From: Prinia subflava
Taxonomy: Eukaryota > Chordata > Aves > Passeriformes > Cisticolidae
Length of the DNA: 64,000 nt
Assembly: GCF_021018805.1 (NCBI RefSeq)
Contig: NC_086247.1
Span: 140,302,102-140,366,101 of the forward strand
Direction: 5' to 3'
Both the position numbers and the translations under genes were made by a program. Below the pieces are notes generated by a model. It did not search any database. It saw nothing but the letters and a program-made list of their open reading frames with translations, and was not told where the DNA came from. Of the stretch, positions 39,240 to 51,719 are shown one piece after another. How positions within the stretch are numbered: the stretch's first letter is position 1; each line of letters opens with the position of its first letter.

Positions 39240-40297
39240 GCCTAAACCAGAATATGGCCCTTCAGATAATTAAAGTGCTTTAGACCACTAGCCAATTGAT
39301 TTTTTCCTTGTAAAGGTAGTTCAATTGAAATGTTCAGAATAAATCATGTGTTAAAATTATCTTCTAAAGTAAGAGCTGAGTGCATATTGATTAATAATTA
39401 TTTGCACTAACAGACTGGACTAAAGAAATACCATCAATTACTTCAAAAAACTCCAAGATCAGTCATGATAGAAGCAATCATTGAAAGATTCACTGCCCTT
39501 CTCCCCATATTTCGGAAGTGCTCATCAAATAACTTTCTGGAGGTTCCTTGGTTTCCTGTTTCTAGAGCTACGGAAATTTGTTTTAAATGCCAATTATCAC
39601 TAGGTGTTTCAACTGCATAATACAGCTCTCACCCTTCAGTTACAGGGGAGTTCTGCAAGAAGAGCAAACATTTTCCACATCAAGAATGAGGCATGAGGGG
39701 GCACTTTCACCAGGGAAGTTTAGTTAATATTTCATACTTATGCTCCCACAGCAAAGGAAATGCAAACAACCTAAACTAATGACCAGAAAAGATGATTTAC
39801 ATAGAGCTCCCATCTAAAGATGGGAGATACTCAGTATAAATTAACTCTGTTTTACACACTAATGAGTCCTACTCACTGAATTTGGCCAGGCAGCACAATA
39901 AAACTCCAATAATTCTCTAAAAATTGCAATTTAGTTTGCCTCGTTATAAATAGCACAGAGATCGTTAATCCCTTACGGCACCACAGGCGTTACTCAAGCC
40001 TGGTATCTCACTGAAAACCAAGCAGAATTTTCCTTTCTCATCCTGCAGAGCCCCATTAGAATTGGGTGGGTTAGAACCTGCTGGTTGTACCACCAGGCTT
40101 TAAGCAGGTTTGAATAAAAAAGAAGATTTTCTGTGGTCCTGATTTTCAAGGTTTCTTTTCCACTAGGTTTCAGGTTTATCCACTGCAGAAGCTGGAACTA
40201 CAAGGACAGACAAAAACAGGTCATGAAAGCTGGTGGGACCACACTTGGGTGGAAAACATTCAAAATTGCAGACCTCTTAGTTATTTCCTAGTTTCTT
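39240..40297. other. Non-coding DNA with a small CpG-retaining patch
   Basis: Mostly unrecognised unique sequence. Around 39880-40010 it contains several CpGs (near 39941, 39962, 39977 and 39988) next to TTGCAATTTAG and GTTATAAATAG words. That patch looks like possible conserved non-coding sequence; no coding frame is involved. Confidence 0.35.
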
Positions 40298-40320
40298 GTG
40301 TGTTTGTTTGTTTGTTTTGT
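40298..40320. repeat. (GTTT)n microsatellite
   Basis: A short run of about five GTTT-type units, the last expanded to GTTTT. It is slightly imperfect. Confidence 0.85.
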
Positions 40321-42459
40321 TAGGTTGGCTGACACAGGACTGACTCCCATACACACTAACAGGTCTTCAGAAGGTAACAAAATTTCTGTGCACTTCCTCT
40401 GTAATGCACAAAACCCCATTTTATTACCTGAAACATTAACAATTTTAGCCAAAATATTTAATTTTAAATATTCTTTAAATAAATGAGATGCACAGCTCTG
40501 TCTGAATACCTTAATTTTATGCATTTTTATACTTCTAAGCAACTTAGTAGTGAGGGCTGCTTATTTGCATTCATTTACATACAATTTGCACGAAAAGCTG
40601 AAAAAGGGTAGTAAGGAGATCCATCATTTTGACTTTAAATGAAAATATTATTTCTGTAAAAAACATGTTGAATGCCTATTTTATTTTACTTACAACACCG
40701 CTTTTAATATCTTCATAAATATCAAATGACATTTCTCAGAAATGGTGACTTTTTCACCTAGTAGGTTTAGGAAAATAATCCAGCAACATTTTTGATATGG
40801 AGAGATGCAAAACGCAACCTATTTTCCTGCCTAAGAGCATTTAATTTCTTAGCAAGGTGAATCACATTTCTGATATATTCTGGTTGTTCTCTGAATTTTA
40901 GTCTACTAGTTTTCTAAGCCTCAATCTTTGCCAGGTTCAGGAGGGGAAAAGCACAGATTTCCTAATGATGTAACATGCATGTACAAATTTAAGTGTTCTT
41001 AAGTCCTGTGCTGTCTGTGGATTATCTCTTAGATGATGTTAAAATGTGTCCAAATAAATTCTCGGTAATTCCACACCTACATTCAGCAGATTTTCTTAGT
41101 CTTGTAAAGATACCATTTTCATAGGCAGCCACAGCCCTTCTGGCTGCCAGCTGCACCCCTAGTCAGCTGCTGCTAAACCATATCTGTTCTCAGCATTAAT
41201 GGCCAATGGCTTCTCACTCCTTAGAGATTGCACACAGTTTAATTCTTAGTTTATTTCTCCATTGCATTCAACCTGTGCCCCATTACACCCCCATGCCTCT
41301 GCAATACACAAGTAAAATCAGGAGCTGCAGAAAAGGCAAAGAAAGGTAAAACCATGGAGCAGACGCTATCCTACAGCTGAGCTTTCTAAGGCAGCCCATT
41401 AGGAAATTCTGCAGTGCAAAAGTGGTCTGGAAATAATCATGGGCCAGATTTGCTAAACATCCTACTGTCAGCCACAGTGACACTTGTATCAGCTTTCCCC
41501 ATATCCCCAGTGTCAGTAACTCACAGCACAGTATCAGGGAGAACTCAGCTCAGGTGAAGGCAGCAGGATGTGTGCTGGGCACATCCTCCAGTGACCCCAC
41601 TCCTGAGGCAGGGCTCAGACTCTGCAGGGGCACTTGGGGCTCTCCATCTCTGCAGGGCACAGGCAACGGAGGCAAAACCCAGGGCTGCTGTGGACACAGC
41701 CCAATATCCCACAAGCAGGGCTGCCTCAAGCTAACAGTAAAATGAAGATACTTTATACATTTTGCTTCAGCTAAACCTAAACACACAAGTGCTAGGAAAC
41801 AAAATGTGTGTTTTCAGGCTCTCATGATCATTGTTCAGGATTCTTCTCCCTCTTTTTTCTTATATTTGTGCTTTTCTATATTCCATCCCAGTTCCTGGGT
41901 GATTCAAGATATGCATTTCTTAAGTTTGACTTACATGATTTCAACCGCTAAATATTTTTTAAAATAATTTTGTACTGATTTCCATCAGGTCAGTAACATA
42001 TTGCTTTTTATTATATTGTCTTTACAACACATTGTACTGGAAGGCTTTAGACTATGAAACTCCAAAGTCTCTACTATATGCTTCTAATCTGGTTGAAATG
42101 TGAAAAAAGGAGATTTTACTCATGCAAATTAAAAGATGGTACAACTATATTAATTTTCATAATCAGATTAAAGTGTTGTAATAAAACTTTCAGTGACTCA
42201 AGGGACAGATTGCTTGAGACAGCAAAGTGTAATTAAGCAAAGCTAGTGTATCTGTATCATTAAAGAAAATGTTAAAGGTAATTTGAGTCTAGGGATCAGC
42301 ACTTCAAACCTTCCCTAACCCTATCCTTAACCTGCAACCTAACTTTGTGGTGTAAGCACTTTTTGTCAACAGCAGCCCAGAGGCCTCATGAAATCAATTA
42401 AGTATCCTATCTCTTTACAATGGAAACAAACCCGTCCACATGCTGTTTGCATTTCTGGC
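40321..42459. other. Unique non-coding DNA, GC-richer patch at 41540-41750
   Basis: No gene recognised. At 41540-41750 GC is raised and frames are open on both strands (+ 41554-41745, 63 codons; - 41550-41786, 78 codons). Neither product is recognisable. There is no CpG clustering, so this is not an island. Confidence 0.6.
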
Positions 42460-43250
42460 ATGATCGCCTTCGATCCTGAAGTCACCAGCATCAGCAGCTG
42501 GGAAGCACAAGACTGAGCTCTCTTTCACTTCTTTTGTCTTCTCTTACCACTTTTAGATTCACACATTAATTATGGCAGTCCACAGGTGTCGGTCTTATAA
42601 AGCAGGTATGTCCCCTACTGCAAAAATTTTTATTCTGATGGTTCTTAGCACAAGAAAGAAAAAGCCTCCCAAAATGCTGAAAGAAATCCTTTGTCCTTGA
42701 AGTCTTTATACTCTCCCTCTAAAAAAACCCATGTGAGTCACAAGTGGGAGGACTGCAAGGAGGCAAGGATGCATTTGCTTTGCCATCATGTAGCAGCTGT
42801 CAACACTTCCATGCCAATGACAGACGTGAAACTGCATAAGAATTTGGAAATCCGATATGGCACAAAAAAAAGAGATGCCAGGAAAAGGTTAGTCCGTGCT
42901 TCCATGCTGATGCAGCCTCCACAAGCAATTGAGTGGACCCATGTGCTCTGTCACTACATGGAAACTAATGGCAAGATGGCAAATAGGTCTGTGGCATCGC
43001 CAGAGCTGGGGTTCTCAGCTTCAGGGCAGATGCTCCAGGCAACCTCCCAGAGATCTGTGGCAGTTGTGCCAATTATCCCATGGATCCTCGAGCTCTACAC
43101 ATTTATCAAACCACATCAGCAGCCCAACACAAAGAGAAGACACCAAAAACCCCACAGAAGCCTTATTATTCACCCAGCGGTTGTGCGAGCACTGGCCCTT
43201 TGATGCCCATCTATATAATCATCATTCTCGCTCTACAAAACGGGTTTTGA
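42460..43250. promoter_or_regulatory. Candidate conserved block containing the longest non-repeat open frame
   Basis: About 800 bases in which CpGs are more frequent than in the surroundings. A 170-codon frame is open on + (42691-43203), overlapped by a 130-codon frame in another phase (42929-43321). The 170-codon product is basic, has histidine/lysine-rich ends, no signal peptide, no membrane segment and no domain I recognise. With two overlapping open phases the simplest reading is stop-poor GC-richer DNA, perhaps a conserved regulatory element or lncRNA exon. Coding potential cannot be excluded from one sequence, so I do not call a CDS. Confidence 0.25.
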
Positions 43251-44249
43251 GTAACTTGGTTTGTTTCATTAATAGAAGATTAATTGTTTCTACCTGTTTG
43301 ACCATGAGATGCAGGTTTTAAAAGCAGAAGACTCTAAAAGCCCCAGAAGAAAGTTATTGAGCATAGCTCAACTGTTCACTGTCATGATGTTTTACTCTCT
43401 TGTAAATAAACTGCATGTATTTTTACATTCCCTAATTTTAAAATAAATATATTACCAAAAGGTTGCAATGGTCTCTGATTTTGCAAGGTTCACTTTTGCC
43501 TTAAGAAAAGTTGGTTGGCGGTTTTAAAGTGAAATGGAATACAATGGAATACAAAGGAATAACCAATGGCATTTAGTGTACGGATAAATGATTTTTGACA
43601 ACTTGTTTACATTCCTGCAGAACCATAACAGAACCCCAGATCTCTGTAATCATCAATATGTTATTTCTATAGGATAATCATATGACTGACAGTGCACACA
43701 ACAGTGAGAACAGCTGAAGTGCCAAAATACACACATGTAAGATTATTTGCTCTTAATAGACATGACCATCATGTTGGTAAAAAAATGCTGGCCAGAAGCC
43801 ATTAACCTACACCTCTGAAATGCTGCTCTTGGATCTTCTCTTCAATTTGAATATACTCTAGCCAAAACAGGAGGAGTTCCAATTTTATATTTTTCATCCA
43901 GTGATGAAGCAAATACTTCAAATGTCATGCCAGCAATTAAAATGTGTCTAGATTTTTTGGCTACTGTGGTAGTTGAACTTAGGACCTTCACAGTGAGTCA
44001 CCAAAGTCACACCATTACTGAGATATTATATTCTGCATGTACAAAGATGGGAGATTTTCCAGATTGTCTGCCAAGATTCACTGCACCTAGGATACAGCAA
44101 GTGTCACAAATAGAATTTGCCACAGCAAGCCTTGCAATAACTGCCAGAGAAACGCAACAGACCTCCTGCAGTCTGATTTAACATAAACAAGCCAAGACAT
44201 GGAAAAAGTAAAAACACTGCCCTGCAGTCACTGCTTAATAGCTTTTCCA
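43251..44249. other. Unique non-coding DNA, small tandem at 43532-43561
   Basis: Nothing is recognised except about two and a half copies of a TGGAATACAA decamer at roughly 43532-43561. A chance frame of 84 codons lies at 43927-44181 on +. Confidence 0.6.
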
Positions 44250-44455
44250 ATTGAGCACGAGAAGTCTGACGTACTGGGAATGTCTGTCTATCCAGCGTAC
44301 GACTGCTCCTTATGCGCGGCAGCTTCTGCCACATCACAGGGAACCTTCCATTCCTACTTGGGAGACAGCAAATTTATGTTCAGAAAGAGCTGAATTTAGA
44401 GTCTGATGCGCGTGTATATGTGAGTATTTGCTTTTACTGCTTCTCCGCCCTGAAA
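44250..44455. promoter_or_regulatory. Candidate regulatory block with CpG cluster
   Basis: About nine CpGs fall within ~200 bases, including the words TGCGCGGCA and TGCGCGTGT, in a CpG-poor region. The sequence is not repetitive. It may be a small constrained enhancer or promoter-like element. A 64-codon + frame (44199-44393) and a 77-codon - frame (44104-44337) overlap it, neither recognisable. Confidence 0.3.
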
Positions 44456-46453
44456 CAGCAAAACAAACCCCATGCATGTTAAAACATATGGCTTGGGAGT
44501 GGAATCAGTAAATGCAAAGTGCCTTTATTTCCTCATTGAGTCCCACTTTATAGCTGCTTGTGCAATCCAGATCACACATCTTCCCGAGAACATTTCACAA
44601 AAATAAGTTTTCTTCATGAAAACAAAAGAACCCTGAAGTTTTCTTATAGTCTATTATGTTTTTATTCATAGACTGTTATTTAACTTTTATTCTTAAAATG
44701 AATTACGTACAAATAAAAGATTTTTCTATTCTTTTTTAATACATAGCTCGAAAAACTACTCCTCCGCCCATAGGACATCCTTTAAAGATTAAAATGTTAA
44801 AACACACCTAAGAGAACAAATTAGTAAACAATTACTTCAGTTGTTATCACCATATTGTAACAAACATTACTGGGGTATTACTTACAAGTGTTGTGACTGA
44901 ATAATAGACTGAATAGAACTCTACTAGAAATTTCTACATAATAAGCTTCAGAGTGCAGTTATGGTATGTTCCAGAGTATTGGACGAGTCAATAGAACAAA
45001 GGAATGAAGAAATTATATCCTTAACAATTGCATTAAAAAGGTAACACTACCTTTAAAACAAAACATTGGTCAATTAGTTGGAAAGGGCAAACTCTTATTT
45101 TTCTTTCTCTTCATCTTGCTACAAAGAAACACCATCCTGGGAAAGGTCACAGTGCATTATGGAGAAATTAGGGAAATAGATTGCTGTGAACTTAGTCCTA
45201 CTCCTCTGTGGCAAAGTGCAAAACCCTGCAGTTATAAAAACAGTCCAGAGATAATGGCTTATCAATGAAGAAGTAAAATTGTAAATGACTCCATCATGAG
45301 AGCTTCAGGCACAAAGCTACTGTCAGAAGAGCACTGTCTTTTGTGCGATTCTTCCATGTCCTTGGAACAGGAGAAACTTGCCTCTTAAGAAACAATTCCG
45401 TTTCAAATGGAAGAAAAATAACTAAGCATTATTTTGATAGAACTTAAAAGTTGTAGGATGTCCTAAATACAGGTTTAAAATCAAATTGATTGTGTGAAAT
45501 AATTCTTTTTAACTCTGAAAATGACACTGGATTTCAAGTCTTACATATAATGAAACAGAAATCTGAGGAGAAAAAAGATGATTTTATTTCAGTTTACAGC
45601 TCTGGTCATATGAAACCAATGAGAAGAAAATGTAAATAATTTCAGGAGTGTTTCTTCTCATTATTTAGAGAGTTACAAATTCATCTTTGAATGAATTTCA
45701 TAAAATCCAGTTTTAGTAAATCATTACTTAACGTTTTACAATACATTCCTTTGAATGCTGAAAGCCCTGATACCATTTGGCAGTTTGTCATCTGGAAAAC
45801 CTCAAAAAGATTCCATTCCCTTTGTACTTAACTAGGAAAACAATATTAAATATTGGGAAATAATAATTTTATGTGATTTTTTTATTACAGTTATATTGGA
45901 ACAATAACAGTGTATCACTAGTATCATGAAATACAAAGTGCATCCACCCTGTGGCCTACATGAAGTATTTATCACCCTACTACAGGTATCTCACATACAG
46001 CTGAAAACATTGTGGCTTCTGGATCTTACCCCAACACAGAACTTAAAAACTATGAAAAATCTGTGATATAAAAATGTGGTCTGTAAGGCTGAACTGGAAA
46101 TATTCTGCTGATATACTACTGGGTGACAGCTCATCTGACAGCATCTGCAGAACCATTTCTATCCTTTTCTAATTTGCCTGGGTTTTGCACTGCTTTCTGC
46201 TGGCTTTTAGTGGCTTGATACGTTTTTACTCTGTAAAAGTTCATTTTGTAATACCAACACCATCAAAGAGACACAACTGCAGAGCTATAGCAGGGTCTGT
46301 AGTCATCTAAGTATCTTCAAGTCAACAATCGAAAGGTTTATTTTGTCCATATCTCCTAATTCTTAGCTTGCTTTTCAGTCAAAGCAAGAAACAAATGCAA
46401 CTTTTCTTCATGTAAGATGAGCTCACTTTCAGTGGGAATCCAGCATTTGTTTT

Positions 46454-46455
<2 letters not shown>
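44456..46455. other. Unique AT-rich non-coding DNA, no recognised feature
   Basis: Two kilobases with no frame long enough to mention and no recognised repeat. Stop codons are dense in all frames. Confidence 0.75.

Positions 46456-46505
<50 letters not shown>
46456..46505. repeat. T50 homopolymer
   Basis: Fifty consecutive T on + (A50 on -), preceded by TTTTTC and followed by GTGGAAAAC. It is much longer than any other homopolymer here. It could be the poly-A tail of a minus-strand retrocopy whose body would lie at 46506-46773. The words CATTTGTTTTTC (46444-46455) and CATTTGTTCTTC (46774-46785) bracket that interval with 11 of 12 matches and might be a target-site duplication. Against this, no AATAAA signal precedes the tail on the minus strand and the body is unrecognised. 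Homopolymer length is also prone to sequencing error. Confidence 0.95.
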
Positions 46506-46506
<1 letters not shown>

Positions 46507-46914
46507 TGGAAAACAAGCTAAACTACAATCAGTGGCAGTCTGTGATAAAGCTGCATTGGACCTTAAAAATATTGGACCTGGGTTTTTGATGTCTTCAGAC
46601 ACTGATTTGTCACGTCACATGACTTTCCTATAATTCCTTGTTACTCTATGGCTATGCTAGACATTGTACAGATGTGCTAGACAGTGCTCACAGTTAAATA
46701 TATATGTGCTACAACCAATTCATTTCCAATACAATTTTAGCAGCCAAAAAGAGTAGCTGCAATGGGTATTATTCATTTGTTCTTCATTTTAATAACCAGG
46801 GTATGAGCTTATCTACTTTTAAGCTATTACATTCATGTCTTTCTAGGCTAAAAATTTCGGAATTCTTTCTTTGCAACTAGAAGCAACTCTGGGGCAAGTC
46901 ATCATGTTGTACAC

Positions 46915-47100
46915 AGTGCTGCAAGCTGAGCCTCTCGAGCAATCAGCAGCGCTGGCCCCCTGCACCAGGTGCTGATTTCCCCTATAACAATAGGCACAAT
47001 TAAGTCAAAGCCACCCCGATTAACTCTGCTCCAGGCTAACCCCTGCATGCTCACTGGCTCCCTTGATTAACTGTACAGGACTGACGGACAGGAAGGTGTC
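46915..47100. promoter_or_regulatory. Candidate enhancer-like block (SOX and GATTAACT words)
   Basis: The block contains AACAATAG (46986-46993, a SOX-type core), CAATTAAG (46998-47005) and two copies of GATTAACT (47018-47025 and 47065-47072). The sequence is non-repetitive and somewhat GC-richer than the flanks. The motif grouping suggests a regulatory element, but nothing independent supports it. Confidence 0.22.
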
Positions 47101-48769
47101 AGGAAAACCCCTGAAGAATTAGCAAGCCTGCAAGGAGCCTCTGCAGGAGGGAGAAGGTGTGAGAAAGAAAGAGCAGAAAGGCAGCAGTTTAAAACACTTA
47201 TTAAAGGAGTTAACAAAATAAAAGGATGTAATTTAAATCACTAAATGACAGAAACCTATTGTGATGAGGCAGTGCAGTGTCTGAAAGTGGATACTCCCCG
47301 TAAAGATCACACATGTACCTGCACAATAGCATTAGATGAGGACAGAATTATAAACCTCAGTGACATTGGACTTTTTGGGTTCAGCCTCCTTGCAATAACT
47401 GGAGTAGGTTTTGTATTGATAGTTATAATATTCAGCAATATAAAGTATTTATTAGTGCCCACCTGCTGGTAGTGCTTTAGTGCCCCTTATGCATTGCCAA
47501 CAAGAACATCAATCAGCAACTCATTAAAATAAAACTCAAAAATATGCCAGTGAAATGCTAAAACACACTTGAAATATGTTCTGTTAGTTTTCCCATATTC
47601 CTATATTCATTTATAGCACCAAGGTATGAGCCAATATACAGAAGCTCAGATGTTGTTGTAATTTTAGCATAGGGCAATGTTAATTATAGCATGTCAAGAT
47701 ATTTAAAAATTAATAAAAGGAGACAATTCCATTTTTTGTCACATACCAGTTAGAACTACTTCAGTTCATCACAGCTGACTGCTGTATCGTTTTGGACTTT
47801 TATAGCATTGTGCTCTGTGTGGAAGAAGTGCCCTCCCCCACTTTAATGGCAGTAGACTGCTGGGAGATTGTTCAAAGATAAAAATATGTACCACCAAGTC
47901 CCTAAAATGTCATGATAAATGAACTCAAATGTCACTATTAAAATATTTCCTTTCATCAGTTTCACAGCACAGATCTCCCATCACAATGCCAGAACTGACA
48001 CAACTTTGCTCATACTTCTATGGGAATACTGAATTTCCTTTTGAAGGTTGATTTTAAGACAATGGAAATGTGTGTGGCATAAAACTGAGATAGCCACCTG
48101 TAAAGAGACTTAAAAGGTGCCCCCTGGAGAAAACCTCTTCTGCATGACCCTCTTCCAGAAGAAAAAAAAAAAAAATCCAGGCTGAGTTAATCACAAGCAG
48201 ACCCCTGAAACAATTCTCTACAGGCTTCTTTAAATGTGAAAAGCATCATTTTGCTTTTAACTGATTCTGTTAACAGTCTCTGAGAAAGACAAAAAAGTCA
48301 CACAGCATAAGAGAGAACTGCTTATGAAGAAAACAGAACACTAAATGAGAAACTCAAGGGTACCAGACTTCTTTCCTTTTTGCCACTGTTATTCAATGCT
48401 GTGTTCCCAAATAGCAGGGAAAAATAATACAAAGAAAGAATACCTTTAATGCAATACCTGAATCAATATGACCATTAAATTTTTTTTAGTTTATTATGGG
48501 TATTTTCTATAACATTTCATGCCTTTTTCTCTACTGACTAAGTATTTTCTATTCAAATATCCAGGTGATGCTTTGCAACTTTTAACAAAGGGCTGACAGG
48601 AACTGAAGGCCAATGAACAATGTGTGTTTATAATGAGAACCAAACCGCTACCTGCAGAGAATAATACAGGATGATCTCTCTTTGGAGAGGGGAAAAAAAA
48701 CCAACAACATAAATGGAACGCTGTCAAATTTATAAGCAGTAATTTAGACAGCAAATATGTTGCTTGGGT
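47101..48769. other. Non-coding DNA with one membrane-protein-like chance frame
   Basis: No feature is recognised except a 75-codon frame on + (47245-47472). Its translation has a cysteine-rich first half and a hydrophobic stretch of about 20 residues near its C-terminal third, resembling a single membrane span. No family is recognised, the start context is unremarkable and hydrophobic stretches are common in AT-rich chance frames. An A-run lies near 48163-48176. Confidence 0.5.
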
Positions 48770-49340
48770 TTCAGCAGTCTTAAACACTGTGAGCGGCTTA
48801 ACCTTATCTCCCAGTGCCACTGCCTTCCTGGAGTAATTGATGCTCGGAGTCCCCCAGTTTCACATAAACCAGGCCACTGTGTTATTGTACACAGCAATCT
48901 AACTGCTAGCAGAGACAGGAAACGGCGCTGAACCCAGATCAATAGACATGTCAACAGTAAGCTGCTTAATCTAATTCTGTCTATCTCATCTTGGAGCACA
49001 GAGTTTGCAATTTTACTGCTAGGTCCCTCTGGCAGGAAATGGTTTGGAAAGTTTAGTCTTAAGAAGTTTAAGCGATATGCTTATCCTTCGGGCTCTTGAA
49101 TGTTTATTCAGCAGAATAGCTGCTTTAAATGTTTTATAAATGGTGGCAATGTAAACAAGGCACTCCTGAATTCCTTCCCATATGAAAGCCATAACGGTGA
49201 TTTCCTCACAGTGGACAGGGAGCTTAACACGACAGCCAATTGCACTTAAAGGTAAATTGCATTTGTACGGATGTACCAGACTCAAATAAACTTTGGTGAT
49301 CAGAATAATTTTCCCAACAACCCCTCCTTCACTCTGATGA
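48770..49340. promoter_or_regulatory. Candidate conserved non-coding block
   Basis: This block keeps about eight or nine CpGs and has few stops on the minus strand (frames of 89 and 110 codons at 48730-48999 and 49019-49351). It contains words such as CACTTAAAGG and CTTAATCTAATT. The minus-strand translations are unrecognised. Its composition suggests constrained single-copy sequence; whether it is regulatory is inference. Confidence 0.25.
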
Positions 49341-51719
49341 TGTTCCCACATGGAAACACTTCTCTTTTAGCAACTATGTTGTTTCCTCCTCCTTCACAGC
49401 ATTTTCAGTGATCTCCCTGCAAAAATATAGACATACATATAGATAGAATTCACAGTTCACTGGTGCCTGGTTCCATGGCTCCAAACACACAGAGTTTTCA
49501 ATTTCAGCTGAACTATGACAGAGTCATGGTGCATCCCCGGGGTTTTGTGGTGCCTGCAATTCAAGGGGCCATGGCCATCGCCAGCAGAGGGGAAATTAAA
49601 GCTCCTGGTTAACTTTGGAATCACAGTTGATGTTTTCCAACCATGACAGACCTTTCAACCACTTTGACCATCTATTTGTCATTGGAAAACAAGTGCAAAC
49701 TTGTTTAGAGAGGAAAGATGGTGTTTCGCTCAAGGTGCTGGAGAGGAAATTAGACAATACAGGTTCTTTCCTCAACTCTGCTGCAAAGTGCCAGTGTGAT
49801 TGTGCCAGCCAGTTTCTAAGTGCTTCAACTCCCCATCCATAAAATAAAACTTTCCCAACTGCTCTGGAGTGCTGAGATACTTGAAGCATTAGTGTCTGTG
49901 AGGTGTTCAGACACCACAGTGCTGAGCATGACAGAAAAGTCAATAAATGAACTCCATAAATAAAATGTTACAAAAGCCCACTCGAGTCTTCCAGCTTGAA
50001 ATCATGAGATTGCTCCCAGGAGTTAGTGCCTTGGAAATAAATTTAGCAAAGATTCCAGGAATAATACAGCTGAGGTTAAGATTAAGAAATAGCAAAGAAA
50101 CAATTATTATTTAGATACTTGTACACTACTTAACAAGTAAGCTGTTTACTACTGAAAGTCTTACAACACACTGCATATGTCAGATGAGGAAATGAAGGTC
50201 TTTTGAGTAAAATTTTTAAAAATCAACTCAATATCTGTGGGCTTAGTTGTGAACAAAAGTCTCTTGAACAAAGACTTAGAGGGGAAGAGTTTGCATATGT
50301 GGCCTAAAATCTCTTCAAATTTGCCTTCTTTCAGTTTATAAAAGTTTTGCTCTTGTGCTCTAAAAGCCTGAACTACAAAATATTATTCCAAAGTTCAACA
50401 GCATACCATGAATAATCAAAGGCAAAGTTGAAGAGATTCTTTTGTCAACAATTCATGGACTCAACAACAGCCATTTCTAATAAGGAGCAATTTAGTAAAA
50501 TAATAAAGATCAGGAGACAGACTATCCATGAATGTAAAACCCAGTAATTTAGTTCAATTAGTTCACTTCAAATAGAAACTTATGGTGTGCTAGTCTATTT
50601 TGGTTTCAAACTTATCCCACCCCCAGTCCACATTTTCAAAGCTCTAGTATATTCCAAATGCTAATTAACTACCATTCCTTTTAAACTCATGAATATCCCC
50701 ACAAATCTGACAGTGTGGAGGTTTTACATGGAGGTAAGACTAAGAAATTACATTCTCATTAAAATGCAAACAAATCAGAAAGACCTTACTATAATCCCTA
50801 ATACACCATTACCTGTCTCAGCAGAGACCATCGTACCCAAGAGCAGCTAAGAGCAGGATCACACTTCTTATCCTAGTGACCCACTCTTGGAGATCTCCAT
50901 TTGTGGATTTCTCAGTGTTTGTAATGTCGACTTTGTTCTAATGAATCTTCTCTTTCTCTAGATTAAACTAGAATTTTTCATCCCTCACTGTTCACTCAAC
51001 TTCTCATAAAAAGAATACCACTATAGTGGGAAACAGTAATTAGCCAATTAACAATGGCACAAGATGGAAATAATCCATTTTACCAGCTCATACATTTTTT
51101 TAAAAAGTAACCTGATTCTTTGCAATCATCGGCTTCAACAACAGTGAAAATGATACAGTCATCACTATTTTCCACATTTACATGACACTTCTCAATATAA
51201 ATGAATATGTAATCTCTGTGGAGAAGGGACACTGTTTTCACATGCATTTCTTTTATACCTACAAGTGAAGTCACTGATGATTTCTGCAATGCAAATAAAT
51301 GATTATTCCCTCTGATCTGTAAGAAAAAAGTATACAGGGAGCTCAAAATCTTTCCAACTCTAACATAAAATTGCAAAACAAAAGCATGCACAGAATCTTG
51401 CTGTCAAATGGCAACAAGTCTACTTGACAAAAAAAGGAGAGCACATCTCACAGTTTTGAGTGGAATAATTAATGCTAAAGGGTTTTAAAGGCTTGGTTTT
51501 CTGAGGGAAAAACACACAGAAGATAGATAAATGGGTATTTAAGGCTTTCCGTATAAAAAAATATAACTACCTTATAAATAAATAACAAAATATTATTATT
51601 GTGGTGCCATATTTGGTATGTATATTCAAAAAATAGTCTATAATTCATTATACAGTCCAGATATCTGGACATTTAATCGTTGTACCATTTTTATTAAAAT
51701 TAGACTAAATCATAACAGG
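49341..51719. other. Unique non-coding DNA, no recognised feature
   Basis: No gene or repeat is recognised. The longest frame is 115 codons on - (49596-49943), overlapped by 75 codons on +, and has no domain. Confidence 0.7.

Noticed and set aside
39807..39826. Inverted repeat with 9-bp arms CTCCCATCT/AGATGGGAG
   Set aside because: 9-bp arms with short loops are expected a few times in this length; others are at 53518-53539 and 57573-57593.
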